A stretch of DNA of 64,000 bases from an uncultured bacterium (GTDB lineage: Bacteria > Planctomycetota > UBA1135 > GCA-002686595), in NCBI GenBank assembly GCA_937896235.1, contig CALBMX010000034.1, positions 62,001 through 126,000 of the forward strand, written 5' to 3'. A model generated the notes under the pieces. It saw nothing but the letters and a program-made list of their open reading frames with translations, was not told where the DNA came from and did no database searches. Numbering within the stretch: position 1 is the first letter of the stretch; each line of letters starts with the position of its first letter. This document shows positions 25,865-34,515 of this stretch, piece by piece. A program made the position numbers and the translations under genes.

Positions 25865-27099
25865 TACTTGGTTTGGATCTGGGCGTAAAGCATGCCTGCG
25901 CTTTCCATACTTTGGAGGATTTGAATCATGTCGCGCGCAGTTGCGCCGAGAACGTTGAGTACCTCGACAACCTCATTTAGGTTGGCGGCACCTTTGATAA
26001 TCGAGATTGGACGGTTCTCCTCTTCCACGACAAGTTGAGTACGTGGGACGACCTCAGTACTGCCGCCAGAGAGTGGTCCAGGTTGGCTTGCCTCGGGCGA
26101 CTCGGCGATAGTTACCGTCAGGTTGCCCTTGGTGACTGCGCCCGGTCCGATACGAACCCCAGCCCCGAAGACGATCACACCTGTGCGCTCGTTGATGACG
26201 ATGCGGGCGAAGGACTCGGCGATAATTTCGCGCTCGAGGATGCTGGCGAGGAAGGCAACGTGCTGATCTTGCAGCACGCCTTCCGGTACCGTAACGCGTA
26301 CGGTCAGTCCGTCGATTGCGACGGCTGCCCCAGGGTAGATCCCGTTGACAGCGTTGGTCACCTTGACTGCGGTTGCGAAAGAACCATTGCGCGGCGGGGC
26401 GTCCAGATAAATGAAGCCGTGCTCGCTAACGATCTCGGACTTCACCTCTTCTTCCACTTTGCACCCACCGATGACCATGCCGACTGTCGGGTGGCTTGTG
26501 GTGGCTGACACTCCCTCGGCACTCGCCGAGATTGCACCGGTAGAAAGGGGGCCGCCTGCCGTTCCATACAGTGTGCCGTCTGGGCCTCGAAGGTACGAGA
26601 AGAGCAGCACGCCGCCGGTTAGACTGGTCGCGTCCCCCATGCAGGCAGCCGTCACGTCAATTTGGCTGCCGGCCTTCACGTTGGCTGGTAAGACCGCGCT
26701 CAACGTAACAACGGCAATATTCCCGAGCTGGATTTCGTTTTCAAGTACGTTGATATCCATCTCGCGCAGGTAGTTTGCTTTCAACCGACGCACCAGGCCG
26801 CCGCTGTCACCGGTTCCGGCGAGACCCTCAACAAGGCCCACTCCGGTGATGGTGTTCAACTCTTGGCCGCGGACACGCATGATGTCGCGGATGTGAACGG
26901 AGAGTCCCGTCTCGACCTTCAAGTTCGGCGTGCTCGGGATGCGAGGCAGAACCGAATACGTTGAGCTCGACTTACCTGTTGGCTGCGTCGGTGCCTCGAC
27001 ACCGCCGGTGATCGGGATCACAACCGGGATCGATGGATTGACCGCAGGCGTTCCGGACACGGGAGCTTGGAAGAGGGCGAGTAAGATGGAGGTGATCAT
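25864..27099 (-). CDS. flgI: Flagellar P-ring protein FlgI
   Basis: Periplasmic ring around the distal rod at the peptidoglycan, 411 residues. A short N-terminal signal segment (MITSILLALFQAPVSG) precedes a Pro/Thr-rich linker to about residue 65. The conserved body starts at VHIRDIMRVRGQELNTITGVGLVEGLAGTGDSG and ends with ATARDMIQILQSMESAGMLYAQIQ. The N-terminal extension before the conserved part is longer than usual. With FlgH it shows that the cell has a Gram-negative envelope. Confidence 0.94.
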   Translation of the reverse strand: MITSILLALFQAPVSGTPAVNPSIPVVIPITGGVEAPTQPTGKSSSTYSVLPRIPSTPNLKVETGLSVHIRDIMRVRGQELNTITGVGLVEGLAGTGDSGGLVRRLKANYLREMDINVLENEIQLGNIAVVTLSAVLPANVKAGSQIDVTAACMGDATSLTGGVLLFSYLRGPDGTLYGTAGGPLSTGAISASAEGVSATTSHPTVGMVIGGCKVEEEVKSEIVSEHGFIYLDAPPRNGSFATAVKVTNAVNGIYPGAAVAIDGLTVRVTVPEGVLQDQHVAFLASILEREIIAESFARIVINERTGVIVFGAGVRIGPGAVTKGNLTVTIAESPEASQPGPLSGGSTEVVPRTQLVVEEENRPISIIKGAANLNEVVEVLNVLGATARDMIQILQSMESAGMLYAQIQTK

Positions 27100-27159
27100 T
27101 GGGATGAGTCGGGGATGCGGAAGCTTGAGTTGGGGAGAGGCGCTTTGAAGTTGCCGCTT

Positions 27160-27798
27160 CTAGAAGGGCCACAGCCATGAAATCGCAGCGTGGAACTTCG
27201 CGCCGACTCCTGTCCGGTTGGTCGCATTGGTCATTGGCCCCACGCCCGAGTAGGTCACTTTCGCCTCGGCGACAAGCTCCGAATCAATCGTGTTGGTGCT
27301 CGAGATATCCCAGCGGCGGAGGATGCCACTGAACTCAATCACTTTGGACTCGCCGTCGATGCGGACCTCGCGGCGTCCCTCAATCACCATGTTCCCATTG
27401 GGAAGAACGTCGGCCACGATTGCGGTCAAGCGAGCGCTAAAGCTACCCTTCTTGGTATAGGTTGCGGAACCGCTAAAGTCGTCTGAGCTCGCCGCCCCAA
27501 GAGAGGGAAGGGGATCTATCGACTTTCCAAAAATGTTGATCTTGCTCATCTCGTAGTCGAGCGCCGTGGACTTGGAGTAGTCGCTTGCCTCCGTGCTATT
27601 TACGTTTGCCTCTTCGCGAATCAACACGGTGATCAGATCGCCAGGGCGCGCCGCAACCTTGTCGGCAATGCTGGAAACGCCTGCAGCGCGGGCGTTAAAG
27701 ATCGACCCGTTGCGGGCCTGAGCTGAGGAGCTGTCCGCAAAGAAGATCAGGGCGCATCCAGTGATAAGAACGCGGAATGTGGTGCTTGAGATTCTCAT
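27160..27798 (-). CDS. flgH: Flagellar L-ring protein FlgH
   Basis: Outer-membrane ring of the basal body, 212 residues. The body is conserved: ARPGDLITVLIREEANVNSTEASDYSK, GSATYTKKGSFSARLTAIVADVLPNGNMVIEGRREVRIDGE, and ISSTNTIDSELVAEAKVTYSG. The N-terminus is ambiguous. ITGC at residues 12-15 matches a lipobox, as expected for FlgH, but the hydrophobic stretch continues after the Cys, and SSSAQA at about 23-28 would suit signal peptidase I. Confidence 0.9.
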   Translation of the reverse strand: MRISSTTFRVLITGCALIFFADSSSAQARNGSIFNARAAGVSSIADKVAARPGDLITVLIREEANVNSTEASDYSKSTALDYEMSKINIFGKSIDPLPSLGAASSDDFSGSATYTKKGSFSARLTAIVADVLPNGNMVIEGRREVRIDGESKVIEFSGILRRWDISSTNTIDSELVAEAKVTYSGVGPMTNATNRTGVGAKFHAAISWLWPF

Positions 27799-27813
27799 GG
27801 TGTTGGTGTTCGG

Positions 27814-28761
27814 CTACTTGCGGTTGAGGTTGAGTTCGACATGCTCGCGGCTCTTGATCACACCGCTCAGCTCCAGGCCTGTGTCGGTGCGAACGACGCG
27901 AATCAAGTCGCCAATCGATCCCGTCTGCTGCGCGATCACTGAGACCTCAGCCCGAATCGCTCCCTTGATTACAAGCAGGGTGATCATGTCCCCTTTGTGG
28001 AGGATCGCTGGGCGTTCAACATCACCCTCAATCACGACTTGGCCTTCAAGTAGGGTGCGATTAGCAATCGCGCCTAGCATCGAGGCCGGAGTCAGGACGA
28101 TGCCTACACCGCCCTCGGGAACAACGGTCCGCTCGATGCGAAAGAGGGCGGGACTTACACTGGTTCCCGCTGGAAGGTTGCGAACAAGTACGGGGAGCTT
28201 CTCCCAGATCTTGAGCTCCCACTCTGCGAAGACGCTACGGTACGTTACGCCGTTTACCTTCACCCGGATCGTGACTTTCATTACGCCCGTCTCAAGGTCT
28301 GCGCCTTCGAGTACAACTTCGAGCACGGCGTCGCCTCCTTCGCCGTCACTGAGAGGAACCTCGAGCTCTCCAATCGACTTGACCGGCTCCCAGGTGATGT
28401 CGCGACCTTTCACCAGTTTCGCCAGCTCCAAATCAACGGCAGCAGTGAACTTCTCCCTGGTGACCGTCTGCACCTCTGGCCTGATCTTGCAAGCAGAGCG
28501 CCCCGCGAACGAGACTTCTAAACTTGGTATCTCGGCACGAATCTTGGCGCGGATTTTATTGCGATCGATGGTGCGCGAAAATCCAGGATTCGGCGCACGG
28601 TCGATCTGAAGTGCTTCGAGAATCTCAAGCGTTTCTTGGTCGGCGCCGGTAATCGAAGTTGCGATTTCGCCGAGTTCGATTTCGGTCCCACGGACGGTGG
28701 CGTCCATGGGGAGAACGATCGTTACGCCGGCGAGCAGGAGTGATGTGAAGGTGGCTATCAT
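27814..28761 (-). CDS. flgA: Flagellar P-ring assembly chaperone FlgA
   Basis: Periplasmic chaperone for FlgI, 315 residues, longer than the enteric 219. A signal peptide occupies about residues 1-20. The C-terminal SAF-type domain (PVLVRNLPAGTSVSPALFRIERTVVPEG, then AIANRTLLEGQVVIEGDVERPAILHKGDMITLLV) is typical, followed by the closing VIAQQTGSIGDLIRVVRTDTGLELSGVI. It lies in the order flgG-flgA-flgH-flgI seen in many non-enteric bacteria. Confidence 0.88.
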   Translation of the reverse strand: MIATFTSLLLAGVTIVLPMDATVRGTEIELGEIATSITGADQETLEILEALQIDRAPNPGFSRTIDRNKIRAKIRAEIPSLEVSFAGRSACKIRPEVQTVTREKFTAAVDLELAKLVKGRDITWEPVKSIGELEVPLSDGEGGDAVLEVVLEGADLETGVMKVTIRVKVNGVTYRSVFAEWELKIWEKLPVLVRNLPAGTSVSPALFRIERTVVPEGGVGIVLTPASMLGAIANRTLLEGQVVIEGDVERPAILHKGDMITLLVIKGAIRAEVSVIAQQTGSIGDLIRVVRTDTGLELSGVIKSREHVELNLNRK

Positions 28762-28773
28762 GGTAGGAGCTCC

Positions 28774-29556
28774 TTAGCGGATCATCTGGTTGACTTGTTG
28801 CATCATCTCGTCGCCGACCTTGATCGTGCGACTGTTGAGCTCGTAGTTGCGTTGGGCTTGGATCAGCTCGATGAGCTCGTCCACAACGGCGACGTTGGCT
28901 TGCTCTAGGAATTTGTGCTTGATCAGTGCGCCACCTGCTTCGCCGGGAGTTACCTGTGATGCCGTACCCGAGCTGGGCGTCTCGATGTAGTAGTTGTCTC
29001 CGATGGCCTCTAGACCTGCGGGGTTGGTAAAGCGGTGAAGAGTCAGCTGGCCCCCGGTCGCCTGGGTCCCGTTGACCTTGTAGGAAATGTTCCCGTCGAT
29101 GCCGATGGAGATCTGTTGCGCACCATCTGGAATCTTAAGGCCACCGGAGATCGGGAAGCCGTCTGCCGTCACGATCGTTCCGGTTGCGTCTTTGTGAAGC
29201 GCACCGTCACGGGTGTAGTAGGTTTCGCCGCTCGGAGAGTCGACGGCGAAGAACCCCTCGCCATTGATAGCCACATCTAGGTCGCCACCTGTCGGGATGA
29301 TGTCTCCCTGCTGATGGTTCTTCACCGAACTTGCGATCTGCGCGCCGGTACCGATCTGCATCCCGCTTGGGTCCAAGTTGTCCTTGGTCACATTCGCACC
29401 TGGCTTGCGATAGTTTTGATACAGCAAGGAGCGAAACGACAGGCGGTTCTTTTTGAAGCCGGTCGTGTTCACGTTGGCGATGTTGTTGGCAATCGTCTCT
29501 ACCTGGCGCTGCTGTGCTTGCATGCCGGTGGAAGCTGTGCGTAGTGCTCGAATCAT
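28774..29556 (-). CDS. flgG: Flagellar distal rod protein FlgG
   Basis: Distal rod subunit of 260 residues, the standard length. N-terminal motif: MIRALRTASTGMQAQQRQVETIANNIANVNTTGFKKNRLSF. Central: GDLDVAINGEGFFAVDSPSGETYYTRDGALHKDATGTIVTADG. C-terminal: FLEQANVAVVDELIELIQAQRNYELNSRTIKVGDEMMQQVNQM. It follows flgF with a 58-base gap and is probably co-transcribed with flgA-flgH-flgI. Confidence 0.95.
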   Translation of the reverse strand: MIRALRTASTGMQAQQRQVETIANNIANVNTTGFKKNRLSFRSLLYQNYRKPGANVTKDNLDPSGMQIGTGAQIASSVKNHQQGDIIPTGGDLDVAINGEGFFAVDSPSGETYYTRDGALHKDATGTIVTADGFPISGGLKIPDGAQQISIGIDGNISYKVNGTQATGGQLTLHRFTNPAGLEAIGDNYYIETPSSGTASQVTPGEAGGALIKHKFLEQANVAVVDELIELIQAQRNYELNSRTIKVGDEMMQQVNQMIR

Positions 29557-29614
29557 CTGGTTGGGTTGGGGCTTGGGTTCTTGGGTTGTTTGTACTTTTG
29601 TGCCGGGCGGGTCC

Positions 29615-30319
29615 TTAGCGGATCGTCGTCAGGCGTTGGTAGCTTTCGGCGAGTTGCGACACGGTGTTCGAGGCGCTTTCATAAGCGCGCTGTGCCAAAA
29701 TCATCTCTACCATCTCTTGGACGGGGCTCACGTTGGCCGCTTCGACAGCCTCTTGGACGATCACGCCCGTCACGGGCTCTTCCGATACGCCACCCTTGTT
29801 GTGGTAGAAGCCCTCGTCATCGAGAACCAGCCGCTCCGGCTTATCGAAATTCATCAACCGCAGTTGGCCCATGCGCTCCTCGCCCTGGAACACGTGGCCT
29901 TCGCCGTCGACGCGAAGTTCATCACCCTTGCTGGCATCAATCGTTCCCGAGTGATCATTCCAGACCATCGGAGTGCCGAACTTGGACACCAGCTCGCCTT
30001 CTTCCGTCAGACGCAAGCTACCGTCGCGGGTGAACATTTCGCCCTCCTCGCCTTCAAACGTGAAGAAGCCACTTCCATTGAGGGCAAGGTCCAAGGAGTT
30101 GCCCGTCTCAAGGAGCGCTCCCTGCTCGAAGACGGTCTGTGTATTCAAGACTTGTCCAGTGCGGGTCTCTCCGTTGACCACCTGCTCAAAGGAGAGGGTC
30201 GAACCAATCTTGCGCTTGTAGCCGTTGGTTGAGGAGTTGGCGATGTTGGTAGCGATCATCTCAAGCCGCTTCTCAGAAACGGCCATCGATCCCACTGCGT
30301 CATATAATCCTGTACTCAT
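29615..30319 (-). CDS. flgF: Flagellar proximal rod protein FlgF
   Basis: Rod protein of the FlgF/FlgG family, 234 residues. N-terminus: SMAVSEKRLEMIATNIANSSTNGYKRKIG. C-terminal: EEPVTGVIVQEAVEAANVSPVQEMVEMILAQRAYESASNTVSQL. It is shorter and less conserved than the FlgG next door, and its position before flgG makes FlgF the best name. A good AGGA lies seven bases ahead of the ATG. A sigma-54-like promoter at 30332-30348 and a terminator at 30495-30530 upstream suggest that flgF opens a separate transcript. Confidence 0.88.
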   Translation of the reverse strand: MSTGLYDAVGSMAVSEKRLEMIATNIANSSTNGYKRKIGSTLSFEQVVNGETRTGQVLNTQTVFEQGALLETGNSLDLALNGSGFFTFEGEEGEMFTRDGSLRLTEEGELVSKFGTPMVWNDHSGTIDASKGDELRVDGEGHVFQGEERMGQLRLMNFDKPERLVLDDEGFYHNKGGVSEEPVTGVIVQEAVEAANVSPVQEMVEMILAQRAYESASNTVSQLAESYQRLTTIR

Positions 30320-30331
30320 GGCATTCCTAGA

Positions 30332-30348
30332 CGCACCCTCCGTGCCAA
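30332..30348 (-). promoter_or_regulatory. Sigma-54-like promoter before flgF
   Basis: Minus-strand TTGGCACGGAGGGTGCG matches the -24/-12 consensus (TTGGCACG-N4-TTGCA) at all eight -24 positions and at the key GC of the -12 box, with correct spacing. Transcription would begin near 30321, only two bases before the flgF ATG and downstream of its AGGA ribosome-binding site. That would make a nearly leaderless message, so either translation is unusual or the match is not used as a promoter. Confidence 0.45.
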
Positions 30349-30494
30349 GTGGGACCGCCTATCCAAAGCCCCTCTCAAGCCCCACAGGTGGGGTGTCGAG
30401 GGCCTTTGGAGCGCTCAGGGGGTCCTTTCCGGAAATTTGTTCCGGGCCCATTCTTTCCAACCCGGAAGAATTTGACTCTGCGCACCCCGCCTAT

Positions 30495-30530
30495 ACAAAA
30501 AAGGGCGGCGCTTTCGAAAAAGCGTCGCCC
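30495..30530 (-). terminator. Intrinsic terminator after flgE
   Basis: On the minus strand, arms GGGCGACGCTT and AAGCGCCGCCC pair with one A/C mismatch around a short loop and run straight into six T residues. It lies 73 bases after the flgE stop. It separates the fliK-flgD-flgE transcript from the flgF-to-flgL transcript. Confidence 0.85.
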
Positions 30531-30602
30531 CGAGTGAGCCTGATCGCGTGTCCATAGGCGGGCGTACCCCGCCCCACATCGGGCCCCGTTCTAGTGTGCT
30601 GT

Positions 30603-32525
30603 CTACAGCATGTTGTTGGCCTCGGACATCATCTCGTCCTGCACCGAGATCACTCGGGCGTTGGATTGGAAACCGCGCTGTGCCTGGATCAATCGAACGA
30701 ACTCCTCTGCGGTGTCCACATTCGACTCCTCAAGGGCGCCGCCAACCACTTCTCCAGCAGCTCCAGTGAAGCCCGCGCCGAATGTCACTTGACCACTGTT
30801 GGCAGTCTCCTCCCACATGCTGTCACCGGCCTCCTGCAAGCCACCCTGGTTCGCAAAAGTAGCGACTCCGAAAGAGCCCAAAGAGGCCACCTGTCCATTG
30901 CTGTAAAAGCCCTGGATCGTGCCGTCTTTTTGGACGTCCATCGTGGCTAGCTCTCCCGCCCCGTAACCGTCTTGGCCGCTCGCCAAAACAGAGGCATCTC
31001 CGCCGAACTGAGTCACTCCGCCGAAGCCGCCTGGCTGACCGAAATCTAGGCTAACGGACTGCGACCCCTGACCCGTAAATTGCACCGTTACGCTTCCAGC
31101 CGCCGGACTCAAAATCGATCCATCCGCGTTGAAAACGATACCGGTAATGGAGCCACTACTCACGGTGCCTTCCGAGGCGGGAATACTCACATCCAAGTTC
31201 CAACTGCCGTCCTCTTGGCGCTCGTAATCAAACGAGAGTTGGTGTGCTGTTCCAGAGGCGTCGTAGACCTCTACCGAGGTAGAGGAGGTGTCGGGACCTT
31301 GCCCATTGGTGGTCAAGCTCATCACGTGATCTGTCCAATCACTGCCGCCCGTTTGATTGACCCCATCAAGAAGCACAAGGGACAAAGTCGCCTCGCCCGT
31401 CTTGTCGGCTGTGAGCTCCATCTGTTGGCTGGTCGGGTTAAAGGCAACGGTCGCTCCTGCGAACTGGTTATCTAAAAATGTCGCCAAGTCACCGACTGTG
31501 GTGCCATCGGCTCCATAGACAAATGATGCAGCAAGCGGAGCACCATCAGCGTCTGACCCCGAAAACTCGATCGTGTCCCCCGGCACGTAGGGTGTCGTGT
31601 TTGCGGTCAGCGCATTGAGATCTGTCCCCACGCCCGCAGGCGTTTCGGACCCCGTCACGAGGCTGGTCCCAATTCCGATTAGTGCCGCGAGGTCCTTCCC
31701 CGCCTGTCCTGGAGTTACCTTGATTGAGGACTTCTCTCCTTTCACTTCGCTAGTCACATCGATCATGCCACCTGCGCCAAGTGCAGCTGTCACATGGTCC
31801 AAACCATTGATCGCATCGACCACGTCTTGGGCGGAGATGGTCCCGGTCGTACTGGTCACTGCGACCTCTTGCGCCGAACCATCATTCATCGTCAAGTCAA
31901 ACGTGTAGGCCTCTCCCACCGGAACGCCAAACGGACCGACTACAGTCGTTGCTAGAGTGGCGGCAACGCCCGACTTGAACGGAGCGGAGCTCGTAAGCTC
32001 CTCGGAGAGAGGGCCGGTAATTTCACTGGGAAGATTCCCTTTGAAGTCCAGGCTGCTAGTCGCCTTCGGAGGGAAGACGTTATCAACTTTGATGTTGATC
32101 GGCTGACCGTCTGCGCCAAGTACTTTGTACCCCGAGCGCAGGTCGGTCATGTCGTAATTCGAATCGAGAGCAAAGGTTCCGACACGGGTATAGAAGGTGT
32201 TTGAGCCCACTTGAAGGCCAAAGAAGCCCTCGCCCGCAAGCGCTAGGTCAAACGGACGGCCAGTTACGGAAAGAGCGCCTTGAGACAAGTTGCGATCGAC
32301 GGAACTCAATACAACACCCATGCCAATCTGTTGCGGATTCGTGCCTCCCGACACGGAACCAGGAGCCGTGGCTGGTTTTAGAGTCGCGCTAAGTTGGTCT
32401 GAAAACAGCGCACGTGCTGACTTGTATCCGAGGGTGTTCGAGTTGGCAAGGTTGTTACCAATCACGTCCATCCAATCTTGATTTGCATGCATGCCGCCAA
32501 GGGCGGAGATAAAGGCGCGGGTCAT
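30603..32525 (-). CDS. flgE: Flagellar hook protein FlgE
   Basis: Hook subunit of 640 residues, much larger than enteric FlgE (about 400). N-terminus: ALGGMHANQDWMDVIGNNLANSNTLGYKSARALFSDQL. Central FlgE features: PFDLALAGEGFFGLQVGSNTFYTRVGTFALDSNYDM. C-terminal: EESNVDTAEEFVRLIQAQRGFQSNARVISVQDEMMSEANNML. The extra 240 residues lie in the surface-exposed middle (about 180-430) and are Gly/Thr/Asp-rich. Long hook proteins of this kind are known from several non-enteric phyla. Confidence 0.93.
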   Translation of the reverse strand: MTRAFISALGGMHANQDWMDVIGNNLANSNTLGYKSARALFSDQLSATLKPATAPGSVSGGTNPQQIGMGVVLSSVDRNLSQGALSVTGRPFDLALAGEGFFGLQVGSNTFYTRVGTFALDSNYDMTDLRSGYKVLGADGQPINIKVDNVFPPKATSSLDFKGNLPSEITGPLSEELTSSAPFKSGVAATLATTVVGPFGVPVGEAYTFDLTMNDGSAQEVAVTSTTGTISAQDVVDAINGLDHVTAALGAGGMIDVTSEVKGEKSSIKVTPGQAGKDLAALIGIGTSLVTGSETPAGVGTDLNALTANTTPYVPGDTIEFSGSDADGAPLAASFVYGADGTTVGDLATFLDNQFAGATVAFNPTSQQMELTADKTGEATLSLVLLDGVNQTGGSDWTDHVMSLTTNGQGPDTSSTSVEVYDASGTAHQLSFDYERQEDGSWNLDVSIPASEGTVSSGSITGIVFNADGSILSPAAGSVTVQFTGQGSQSVSLDFGQPGGFGGVTQFGGDASVLASGQDGYGAGELATMDVQKDGTIQGFYSNGQVASLGSFGVATFANQGGLQEAGDSMWEETANSGQVTFGAGFTGAAGEVVGGALEESNVDTAEEFVRLIQAQRGFQSNARVISVQDEMMSEANNML

Positions 32526-32589
32526 TGTCGTTCTTTAGTTTCTGTGTTTACTTCGCTTGTCGGAATTGATTTGGCCAGTTGGTACAGGA

Positions 32590-33048
32590 CTAGGCGGAGG
32601 CGCCCGTCTCTGTACCAACTCCCGACGTGACTTCACTCACGAAGAAGAGTGGGACCTCTACTCCATTTATCTTCAAGAAGCTAAGCCCGTTGTCGATCTT
32701 GATGCTGTCGACGGCACCGCTCTGTTGAGCTCCCGTGGACGGGTCCGTCCACGTGACATTTTTGCCGATCAGCGCCGATCCTTCGGTCAGCTGGGACAAC
32801 AGTGCATTGCTATCGTCGAGGAGTGCCATGCCCAGGAGGTTCTGGTTCATTTGCTCCATCTGCTCAAGACTTGAGAAGCTCGCTAGCTGAGCGATGAAGT
32901 CCTCGTTGCTTTGAGGGTTCATCGGATCTTGGTTTTTCATCTGCGTCACGAGGAGCTCCAGGAAGGCATCTTTGCCGAGCTCTTTTTGAGCGGGGACACT
33001 GGCGTTGACACCCGAAGCGGTCTCTGTGGTTAGGCCTTTTAATTCCAT
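32590..33048 (-). CDS. flgD: Hook assembly scaffold FlgD
   Basis: Hook-capping protein, 152 residues from ATG 33048. That start has AAAGGA nine bases ahead, which is better than the in-frame GTG at 33075. The FlgD signature is clear: LGKDAFLELLVTQMKNQDPMNPQSNEDFIAQLASFSSLEQMEQMNQNL. The following part (GSALIGKNVTWTDPSTGAQQSGAVDSI) is a minimal version of the C-terminal domain. The larger Tudor/FnIII part of enteric FlgD is reduced or missing. Confidence 0.9.
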   Translation of the reverse strand: MELKGLTTETASGVNASVPAQKELGKDAFLELLVTQMKNQDPMNPQSNEDFIAQLASFSSLEQMEQMNQNLLGMALLDDSNALLSQLTEGSALIGKNVTWTDPSTGAQQSGAVDSIKIDNGLSFLKINGVEVPLFFVSEVTSGVGTETGASA

Positions 33049-33168
33049 AGTCTTGTCCTTTGTTTTGGTGAGCACTTAGCGCTCACACGTTTTTGGGGGT
33101 TGCGCAGGTTTCCTCGCGCTTGTGAATAGATGTTTGTTTGTAGAGTCGTGTTATTCCGTGAGTGCTGA

Positions 33169-34383
33169 CTACACCCATGTGTCTAGGCCACCACGTTGCG
33201 TGGCGGCTTTTTTGGTCGCTTCCCTTGCCTCTAGTAGGGGTCCCTTAGGATTCGATCCCCCGCCCTTCATACTCTCCGCGAGAGAGGTATTCCCGAACTT
33301 CGGTGCGGTTGGGTTCGCCTGCTCGAGGCCTTGCTTTAGCCCCAGGCCCGACTCGAAGTCAACGGCCATTTCTAGGTCAAAGTTCACCACCTCGAAGCCT
33401 TGTTTTTCTAGCGCCATTTGGAGCTCCGGAAGCTGTCGCTGCAGCGCTTCGAGAGCCTCTCTCGTTTCTGTTCGGACCGTCGCGGAAAACCGGCCTTCAC
33501 GCAGAGCCAGAGTCATCTGAACTCGGCCGAGAGCCGCGGGGCTTAATTGCATGCTGATCTCCCGACTGTTCGGGGAGAGCTGAGATTTTAGTTGGCGCAA
33601 AATGGACGCTTCCCGGTCGATGCGCTCCTCGCGATCTACAATGAGACGCTCCATAATGTCTGCCGTCTCGGAAGTCACCGGGGGCTCCGTCGCCGGCGCC
33701 ACTTTGGATGGAGTTACCGTCTCGCGCTGGCCCATCTGACTTTGCTGCCCAAGGTTCGCTTGGCCCCCCGCGGAAGCGCCGGACACGGCGGGCGCGGCTG
33801 AAAGCGGGCTACTGGAGGCGTTCGTTGCGGCAGAGCCGCCCTTGGCCTGGACCACGCCGCCGGAGACAGCAGCCGAAGCTGCCTGGGCCTCCTGACCCTC
33901 TGGTGAAATCTTTTCCTGGTGGCCTTTGCCCGTTTCCGCGGATGCCGCTGTGGCTTCGCGTTGGGCAGGACGGCTTGCGCCCCGCTCCTCACCAGCTTGT
34001 GGCGTAACCTTTTGGTTCCGCGCTTCGGTGGGGATGGAGACTTGGGCCTGTTCGGCCGTCAAATCTTTGCTGCGAGTGGTGCTTTTTGCGTTGCGCTCCT
34101 CGCGGACCTCACCGGCTTGCTCGCGGCCGCTTTGCGCCTTATCAAGGGCATTTTTCCCGGTTTCCCGGCGATCCGTTCGCTGGCTTTGAACCGCTTCGGC
34201 CTGCTGACGGTCCGAGTGACGCAGCTCGGCCTGGGTGTTCCCTGCGGCCTTTTGCGCACGCTCGAATTCAGTTGCGAACTGTGCTCCCGAATCGGGCGGT
34301 CCTGGCTTGTTTTTGGCGGCATAGTCACCTGCAAGGGTGACCGTGGGCTTACTCAGGACGCTGTTGTTGATTTCTGATGACAT
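33169..34383 (-). CDS. fliK: Hook-length control protein FliK
   Basis: Molecular ruler of 404 residues. The first 230 residues are low-complexity and rich in Ala, Gln, Glu, Arg and Ser, as expected for the ruler part. The C-terminal switch domain is conserved: QLSPNSREISMQLSPAALGRVQMTLALREGRFSATVRTETREALEALQRQLPELQMALEKQGFEVVNFDLEM. The gene lies directly before flgD and flgE, a common order. A weaker sigma-54-like site is just upstream at 34398-34414. Confidence 0.87.
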   Translation of the reverse strand: MSSEINNSVLSKPTVTLAGDYAAKNKPGPPDSGAQFATEFERAQKAAGNTQAELRHSDRQQAEAVQSQRTDRRETGKNALDKAQSGREQAGEVREERNAKSTTRSKDLTAEQAQVSIPTEARNQKVTPQAGEERGASRPAQREATAASAETGKGHQEKISPEGQEAQAASAAVSGGVVQAKGGSAATNASSSPLSAAPAVSGASAGGQANLGQQSQMGQRETVTPSKVAPATEPPVTSETADIMERLIVDREERIDREASILRQLKSQLSPNSREISMQLSPAALGRVQMTLALREGRFSATVRTETREALEALQRQLPELQMALEKQGFEVVNFDLEMAVDFESGLGLKQGLEQANPTAPKFGNTSLAESMKGGGSNPKGPLLEAREATKKAATQRGGLDTWV

Positions 34384-34397
34384 GTCGCCCCTAGGGA

Positions 34398-34414
34398 CGC
34401 ACGTTGGATGCCAA
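34398..34414 (-). promoter_or_regulatory. Weak sigma-54-like site before fliK
   Basis: Minus-strand TTGGCATCCAACGTGCG keeps the GG of the -24 box and the GC of the -12 box at correct spacing but loses the outer CG of the -24 box. It shares GTGCGTC and a following CTAGG with the element before flgF, and it too would start transcription only about four bases ahead of the ATG. The repeated arrangement is suggestive, but the individual match is modest. Confidence 0.3.
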
Positions 34415-34515
34415 CCTCTCTCCGTAGCCGTAAATGATTATCCAATAACAACTTACAGCGACACACGCTGCGCCGTGGCTAGGCGCATGGCGTGAAAAGC
34501 GTTCCCGCTCGCGAA

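Noticed and set aside
33068-33086. Palindrome (GTGAGC and GCTCAC) near the flgD start
   Set aside because: Short, no T-run, and lies at the start of a gene inside an operon; no clear function.
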